The position numbers and the translations under genes were made by a program. Shown piece after piece: positions 34,201-37,584 of a DNA stretch of 37,584 bases (the stretch's first letter is position 1; each line of letters starts with the position of its first letter). Location: NCBI GenBank assembly GCA_028703755.1, contig JAQVMG010000003.1, positions 1-37,584 of the forward strand. Reading direction: 5' to 3'. A model generated the notes under the pieces. It was not told the DNA's origin. It saw only the letters and a program-made list of their open reading frames with translations, and did no database searches. The DNA is from Thermoplasmata archaeon (GTDB taxonomy: Archaea; Thermoplasmatota; Thermoplasmata; SG8-5).

Positions 34201-37200
34201 GCGGAATTCTCGTATGTGAGGGTGGCCCAGTTGGTTATTGAGGCCGGGGCTGTAGGCTCGATGCGGACGGTAACTATGATTGATGCGCCGGTGCCCGGAG
34301 CAACTGTTCCTATGAACCAGCTTGTTCCGACAGTCGGGCTTGGGACCGCTCCGATTAGGGTCACACCTGCAGGAAGCACATCAATTACCCAGACATTCTC
34401 GGCAGGTGCGCTTCCGTTGTTGAAGTAGGTTATCGTGTACGTTATGGTCTGCCAGTATGTCGCGGAAGCCGGTCCGGTCTTCGTGACTGACATGTTCGGG
34501 GCCTGTATCACGGTGGTGGCCTGGTCAGCCAGAGGTGTCAGCGAGATTCCCGCTGCATTCTCCCATGTGGCTGCGACGTTGTTGACAAGGTTCCATGTGA
34601 CGGTCGGATCAATTTCAACGGTTATCTCGATTATAACTGTACCATCGGGGGCTATGAATGGGATGGACCAGACATTGTTGCCAAATGTCGGCATGGGCAG
34701 GGCAGATACAAAAGACACACCCAGCGGGTATGCTTCAGTAACAATCACATTGTAGGCGAAATCATTGCCTGAATTGTGGATAGTTATCATGTAGGTGATT
34801 GTCTGGCCGGCCACGGCAGTCGCCGGGGCGGTCTTGTCGAGGGTGAGGACCGGGTTGCGGATGATTGTGGTCGCAGAAGCCGGCACGTCAGCCATCTGTC
34901 TGAACCCGTTCTGGAATTCGAGATTCGCATTGTTGACCAGGGTTCCGGATGCTGCGGTCACCTGAACAGTTATGGCAATTGAACCGCTGGTTCCGATCGG
35001 CAGGGTGCCGAGGTTCCAGACATTGGTGCCGCTGGTCGGGGCAGGTACTGCGCTGATGAATGTGATGCCTACGGGGTAGGTTTCGTTAATCCAGACATTG
35101 TATGCAGAATCTGTGCCACCGACAGAGTAGTTGAGGTAATAAGTGATGAACTCGCCGGTGTTCGCGTATGCCGGCGCCCACTTCGAGAGAGAGGCGGTCG
35201 GGTCGATAACCAGAGTATCCCACGTTGCTTCTACCGGGGGCCATGGCGTGTTGACTGTGTTCGTGTAATCTGCGACAGCGAGGTTGTGAAGGATTCCGGC
35301 TGCATTGTTATTGACTCTGACAGTTATGGTAATCGTTACCTGGTTTGCAATACCGATTGCGACAAGCCCGATGTTCCAGATGTTATCGCCTGCGCCTGGG
35401 TTGCTTGGAACCGGGTTTGAACTGACGAAGGTCACGCCTGCAGGATAAGTCTCAGTAACTACAACATTGGCTGCTGTGTCGGTGCCGAGGTTTGTTACTG
35501 TAATTGTGTAGGTAATCTCCTCGCCGGTGTTGGCTGTCGCCGGGCCGGTCTTCTCGATCTCAAGCAGCGGGCCCGCGACAAGGGTGGTTGCCTCGGCCCA
35601 GTCCTGGTAATTCGCCACAGATGCGTCCTGGTACTCGACCGTTACGTTGTTGACAAGCAATGTGGCTCCGAGGTTCACGGATACCTGGATGGTTATTGTT
35701 CCGGAGGCCCCCGCAACAAGGTTGCCGATGTTCCAGATGTTGTCGCCTGCACCAGGGTTGGAGGGGGCGGGTATCGCACTTATGAACGTGATGCCGGCCG
35801 GGTAGGTTTCCGTAATGACAACATTGAAGGCTGTTCCCGAGCCCATGTTGATGTAGTTAATTGTGTAAGTGATAATCTCGCCTTCATTGGCTGTTGCCGG
35901 GGCGGTCTTTGTGATGTCCATGTACGGGCCCGATACAACTGTGTTCCAGGTTCCGGTCACCGGGGTCATGTCCCTGAAGCCGTTCCGGTATTCTGCGACG
36001 GCTGTGTTTATGTATGTGCCGTCAGCGGTTCCGGGTATCTGGACCGTGATTGTGAATGACACGCTTCCAGAGGCTGCAATGCTGGCAAAGTACCAGATAT
36101 TGTCGCCGGTGCCCAAGTTCCACGGTGCAATGGACGAGGAAACATAAGTGAATCCGGCCGGGTATGTGTCGGTTACCCAGACATTCAGTGCCGGCGAGGT
36201 TCCGGTGTTCTGAACCGTTATTGTGTAAGTTATCTGCTGGCCGGGGACAGCTGTCGCGGGGCCTGTCTTGGTAACTGTCAGGAGCGGGTCGATTATTAAT
36301 GTGTCAAGGGTGGCCTCGGTAACCGGAATCTCGATACCGCCAACGTTCTCGCCGGTCACATCGGCAAAGTTATGCAGAATGCCAGTGGCGCCGGGCAGGA
36401 CTGAAACGGTGATGGCGATGCTTCCGACTGCGCCGGGACTGATTGTGCCGATGAACCAGACATTGGTACCGCTGGTCGGCGGCGGAACTGCGCTGATGAA
36501 GGTGACGCCTGCCGGGTAGGTTTCGGTTATCGTAACGTCATAAGCAGTATCGCTTCCGATGTTCGTGTAATTCAGCCAGTAGGTGAATGTCTGTCCGGTG
36601 TTGGCCTGAGCCGGGCCTTCCTTTTCAAGGGTGACCTGGCAGTTTACGATGTCCATCGGCGGAGAGGTCGTGTTCACCGGTGAAACCGGGCCGACAGTGT
36701 TGTTGTATTCAGCTTCGACGAAATTCACGAGGGTCCCTGTTGCGGTGAGGTTTATCTGAACTGTTATCTCTATCATTCCGGATGCGCCTGCTGCCAGGTC
36801 GCCGATGAACCAAACATTGTTGCCGCTGGTCGGCGCCGGGATTGCCGATATGAAAGTAACTCCGGCCGGGTATGTTTCGGTGATTGTAACATCATAAGCC
36901 CAGTCAGTTCCGACATTATCGTATGTTATCGTGTAAGTGATAATCTGGCCGGGTGCTGCTTCCGTGGGTCCGTCCTTGACAATCTGAATTAGAGGGTTGC
37001 GTATCTGAGTTGGTGCAGAGTCGGTTATGTCAGGCATCTGCATGAATCCGTTGGAATGCTCGAGCACCGCGGTGTTCACCAGGGTGCCGACAGTGGCGGT
37101 AACCAGAACGGTGATTGTGATTATGCCTGAAGAGCCCGGAGCCAGGTTGCCGAGGAACCAGACATTGGTTCCGGTGGTCGGGGCAGGGACCGCACTAACA

Positions 37201-37584
37201 AAGGTTATGCCAACCGGATATGTCTCGTTGATGTAGACATTTGTGGCATTGTCTGTTCCGAAGACCTGCCAGGCAATCGTGTAGGTTATGGTCTCGCCTG
37301 TATTGGCAAATGCCGGTGCGGTCTTGTCCATGAGAACGATCGGGCCGACTATGACGGTTGTTGCTGAATCCGATTCCTGGGGCAGGACGGTTCCTGCAGC
37401 GTTCTCGTAATCCAGTGTGACGGAGTTGGTCAATAAAGTGCCCAGCGGGGCGATATCCGAAACCAATACAGTTATGTTTATCCAGACGGTTGTTCCGGCG
37501 GCCAGCGAGGCAATGTACCACACATTGTTTCCCATGTCCGCGACCGGGTCGGAACTTACAATTGTTAGCCAGGCAGGGTATGTT
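25164..37584 (-). CDS. Giant DUF11-repeat surface protein with PEF-CTERM-like C-terminus, N-terminus beyond the right edge
   Basis: Minus-strand frame is open to the window end: codons upstream of the track's Met at 37535 read TYPAWLTIVSSDPVAD, which matches the repeat consensus. 32 complete repeats of the type KTAPATANTGQTITYTITY.N.GTDTAYNV.ITETYPAGVTFVSAVPAPTSGNNVW.IG.LAPG..G.ITITV.V...GTLVN.A.LEY.N, then an Ig-like domain, a carboxypeptidase-regulatory-like domain and a TM tail. Confidence 0.95.
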   Translation of the reverse strand, partial: TYPAWLTIVSSDPVADMGNNVWYIASLAAGTTVWINITVLVSDIAPLGTLLTNSVTLDYENAAGTVLPQESDSATTVIVGPIVLMDKTAPAFANTGETITYTIAWQVFGTDNATNVYINETYPVGITFVSAVPAPTTGTNVWFLGNLAPGSSGIITITVLVTATVGTLVNTAVLEHSNGFMQMPDITDSAPTQIRNPLIQIVKDGPTEAAPGQIITYTITYDNVGTDWAYDVTITETYPAGVTFISAIPAPTSGNNVWFIGDLAAGASGMIEITVQINLTATGTLVNFVEAEYNNTVGPVSPVNTTSPPMDIVNCQVTLEKEGPAQANTGQTFTYWLNYTNIGSDTAYDVTITETYPAGVTFISAVPPPTSGTNVWFIGTISPGAVGSIAITVSVLPGATGILHNFADVTGENVGGIEIPVTEATLDTLIIDPLLTVTKTGPATAVPGQQITYTITVQNTGTSPALNVWVTDTYPAGFTYVSSSIAPWNLGTGDNIWYFASIAASGSVSFTITVQIPGTADGTYINTAVAEYRNGFRDMTPVTGTWNTVVSGPYMDITKTAPATANEGEIITYTINYINMGSGTAFNVVITETYPAGITFISAIPAPSNPGAGDNIWNIGNLVAGASGTITIQVSVNLGATLLVNNVTVEYQDASVANYQDWAEATTLVAGPLLEIEKTGPATANTGEEITYTITVTNLGTDTAANVVVTETYPAGVTFVSSNPVPSNPGAGDNIWNIGLVAIGIANQVTITITVRVNNNAAGILHNLAVADYTNTVNTPWPPVEATWDTLVIDPTASLSKWAPAYANTGEFITYYLNYSVGGTDSAYNVWINETYPVGITFISAVPAPTSGTNVWNLGTLPIGTSGSIAITVQVTAASGTLVNNANLEFQNGFRQMADVPASATTIIRNPVLTLDKTAPATAVAGQTITYMITIHNSGNDFAYNVIVTEAYPLGVSFVSALPMPTFGNNVWSIPFIAPDGTVIIEITVEIDPTVTWNLVNNVAATWENAAGISLTPLADQATTVIQAPNMSVTKTGPASATYWQTITYTITYFNNGSAPAENVWVIDVLPAGVTLIGAVPSPTVGTSWFIGTVAPGTGASIIVTVRIEPTAPASITNWATLTYENSAAVTFPDEVAQWTTDIVYPMMTLVKTAPATANTGENITYTLTYTNTGTATAHNLVITETYHPGVDFVSAVPAPSVGTNVWWIVTVAPGASFVITITVQVTATSGWVNNTAVLEYTTQFGHEMPDVQAGAPTQVINPLMTLEKTAPSSANRGDFITYTLTYTNIGNDVAYNVTITETYPADVTFMSAIPVPTNSGAGDNIWNIGNVPAGMSVSINITVRILFTAGTSVINRATLEYSNAAGIEQPQVNATAETAVGDPLLTIDKTGPATANIGSLITYTIYYVNIGDGTAYNVIISEDYDPFVTFVSAVPAPSIGNNIWNVGTLSPGEGGWINVTVRVLTGAVVIENWAYADYRNAANVQQLRVSDNHFTGVTGPFLTVAKDGPAMANTGQTITYTITIENLGDAAAENVWVNDTYPAGVTFVSAVPAPVIGSGNATWFFATIAAGATVVITVNVLVQVSAVGILVNTVTVGYENTEGQPWPDVNDTVETLVNDPYVVITKTGPIQTNPGSQITYSITVSNIGPATAYNVTVTETYPALTAFFDATPYPTTGNNVWYIGTLAPNATYVIWVTVNVSMSATVGIANRVTVTYRDAAGQAKPADTAWWNTSIVNPLLVIYKTAPATANPGQNITYTLWVENVGTAWAIDVIVREYYPANVTFVSATIAPYLLFDNVWFIPALAPGDSWSVDITVHISLLATGTLVNNATVTYENEVGTILPVEWDTASTDIISPDLAIVKTAPAEANPGEIITYTVTLTNNGDAPAYNVVVEEIYPAGVTYITATIAPRPLTTNLWDIGTLNPGASWSVTITVQVNTDATGTLINTAIATYYNEAGMAMDPVTIYAITNVTLPQMQFEKTAPATANTGQTVTYSLRYRNVGTDAAYDVTITESYPAGVSFLSSVPAPIFPTDNQWYFATVPADGIWHYINITVLVSTTASGWLLNSATLDYESGVDIARPRLVATALTHIDDPLITMVKTAPQYANSGEAITYSIYYWNNGTADAYNVWINETYPAGVAYQSAIPAPAPANNTWNIGTLAVGASGIITITVTVNANAVGALVNLAICEYDDGSGEPQLPVEATATTTVVDPYLTISKSAPSAANSGQTITYTITILNLGDAPAYNVIVQETYPAGVSYVSYISTGAPTQMSDSVWLFAMIAPGNTVTLTITVIIDANVADGTLLTNTVDASYEDANGELQVPIRDTATTLIEDPILTITKTGSTTAVVGGTITYTVTVTNTGTGWAYNVTVTDSFPASVSFISSTPARNMDGTWTFSQIAAGGTETITITVQVDPLATDSVLTNWAYANYTDAAGQQQPTVSDSCQTVLQGPLMTITKISSVTQANPGQTFTYTITYQNVGLDTAQNVWVVESYPAGVTFVGSVPAPSNPGAGDNLWGLGNLAPGATGTITITVTVNAGFLGMLSNVATIYYNNTANVPQTPVRAMVNVNVINPLMTIEKTGPATSTVGAPVMYTIHYENTGTDTAQNVVITESYPAGTVFVNSNPVPTVPNTIWNIGNVAPGQSGYIFINVTFQANIATHRINNVTLGYENLAGIAQPTVWDTVDTLVPIPATPLLAVSKTAPATASVSEIIMYTITVTNIGTVGAIGVTVTESYDPSVTFVNATPAPSVPNTIWNVGNLAASASYVIYVNVSVNVGASGTLVNNVTVSYTGQPNEYAEAYTDVIGPAMSVYKSAPAMFGPTGNMVYTITYENTGTDTAYNVVITETYPGLVTFFSAVPAPDVPTDNVWTIASVPAGGVGTITINVVVAALAGSSLVNSVTLDYETAGGYSLPQESASATTLISQVIMTITKTAPLSANPGDTIEYVITIQNPSLFDAVNVLVTETFPALTTVVGLPIYGIIAPDIATPNTWFYNTIPAGQGTTITLFILIDPTATGTLVNNVQMDYTDNLANSFTIYARASTTVSGPMLQIQKTAPATASPGALLLYTITVTNIGPGIAANVVVTETYPSQVIFISSTPAPSNLLTGANIWNLGSINPGQTRIITITVRAIPSAFGTAVNRVAASYQALNGTALPDVYASASTVFAGPSMTVSKTGPEEINPGQTFMYTITYRNIGSGQASNVRIQDVYPAGLTPTASSVTWASHDVGNRRITWNLGTVAAGATVSLTVTFTATGVSVGTFLTNTAYLNYTNGAGAQLPTQISSFVTRVTDAVMTIDKTGPANANSGQYIEYVITYFNSGNAYALNVIITESYPVGVTFDSSIPAPSVGNNVWNIASVAPGTDGSITVRVIVNTDVPSDTMLNNTATLDYRNAAGTVRPQVQDSAITTVLDPLLSIVKNATATTVNNGTVSYTINVTNIGMANAENVVVTENYPAEVTFIFATVTPSFGSNVWLIGTLTPGESWLVTITVMVTSYVQGNIVNFAYADYEDAAREPQTQVSANATTFVADPMLVITKTASPTVSVGGTILYEITLENIGQGDAYNVVLTDIYALGTTFLNSSEMPDGPSNDTWTLPVIPAGWYGTLFINVTVSNGSVGTLVNTALVDYEDVAGNTKPQLMAEAMTRIVSPLLTISKTGPATAYHGEVITYTVTIRNIGDGNATGISVADLYPSWLTYVSSSVPPTFDDYIWNFTVLAPGENITFTVSARLGNYSTNVILTAVMNRVFAYYSNEGGIPQDFVSANFRTSVIRPQLTVEKTGPVTAPSGATIQYTISYTNIGDGWASLITLTETYPAGTAFVSAVPAPTSGNNVWTFANMAPGQSGTIVVTLTVTASFGTSILNTVNLQYRNLIGQAFPAVSATWTTMITGGIEQQPPMVTSIPLDFVWAGEEFVLSGTVISFDNANIVTVILYFTNIDGTQWSAEMSPYDISANRSGIYRLADNRTMQPYKGFVSYFIWVEDSNGNENRSGIYDIPVRLPPYFVWGTIYSAQKESRVTDAIVQVTDQTTFETVIAITDGNGIYQVDLATLYSGYMHGEALTVNATDGLYYGGNSSAVIDLYDFDDSEMEFPNRQVDVILSEIPEFTAVVLPIIAVLVLVVLFRRKRRKTENAASL
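25900..37584 (-). repeat. Tandem array of DUF11-like coding repeats (32 complete plus 1 partial)
   Basis: The 'KTxP' codon landmark recurs 32 times between about 37321 and 26233, a mean period of about 358 bp (about 119 aa). Confidence 0.95.

Noticed and set aside
25900-37584. Possible CRISPR or satellite-type DNA repeat
   Set aside because: Periodicity of about 358 bp is in frame, divergent at DNA level and explained by protein domain repeats.

Overview
The window looks like a chromosomal segment of a euryarchaeon, probably of the Thermoplasmata group (lineage is inference only). Left part (1-21 kb) is dense core gene content: a truncated helical-repeat protein, FKBP-type PPIase, a small conserved protein, RFC small subunit, a TPR protein, a RING-like/zinc-ribbon protein, KEOPS Pcc1, prefoldin beta, a DHH phosphoesterase, EMC3/DUF106 membrane protein, cytidylate kinase, Cbf5, a Trm9-like methyltransferase, GlmS, a GlmU-like nucleotidyltransferase/acyltransferase, a single-chain pyruvate:ferredoxin oxidoreductase (NifJ type), a SAP/coiled-coil/zinc-ribbon protein, a small membrane protein and prolyl-tRNA synthetase. 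Right part (21.3-37.6 kb, minus strand) is a compact overlapping cluster of three surface-protein genes. The first is a giant gene, open at the right window edge (at least 4,139 codons visible), with 32 complete DUF11-type repeats of about 119 aa and a PEF-CTERM-like tail. The strongest finding is that nearly every repeat carries a single lysine at a fixed position, plus an invariant acidic residue and an invariant asparagine. That is the arrangement expected for intramolecular Lys-Asn isopeptide bonds. Other points for follow-up: a coding region at 1-1494 missed by the ORF track, a RINGv/PHD-like C4HC3 motif in an archaeal protein, a Trm9-like gene overlapping cbf5, bacterial-style hairpin terminators after nifJ and glmS, and several start-site corrections.
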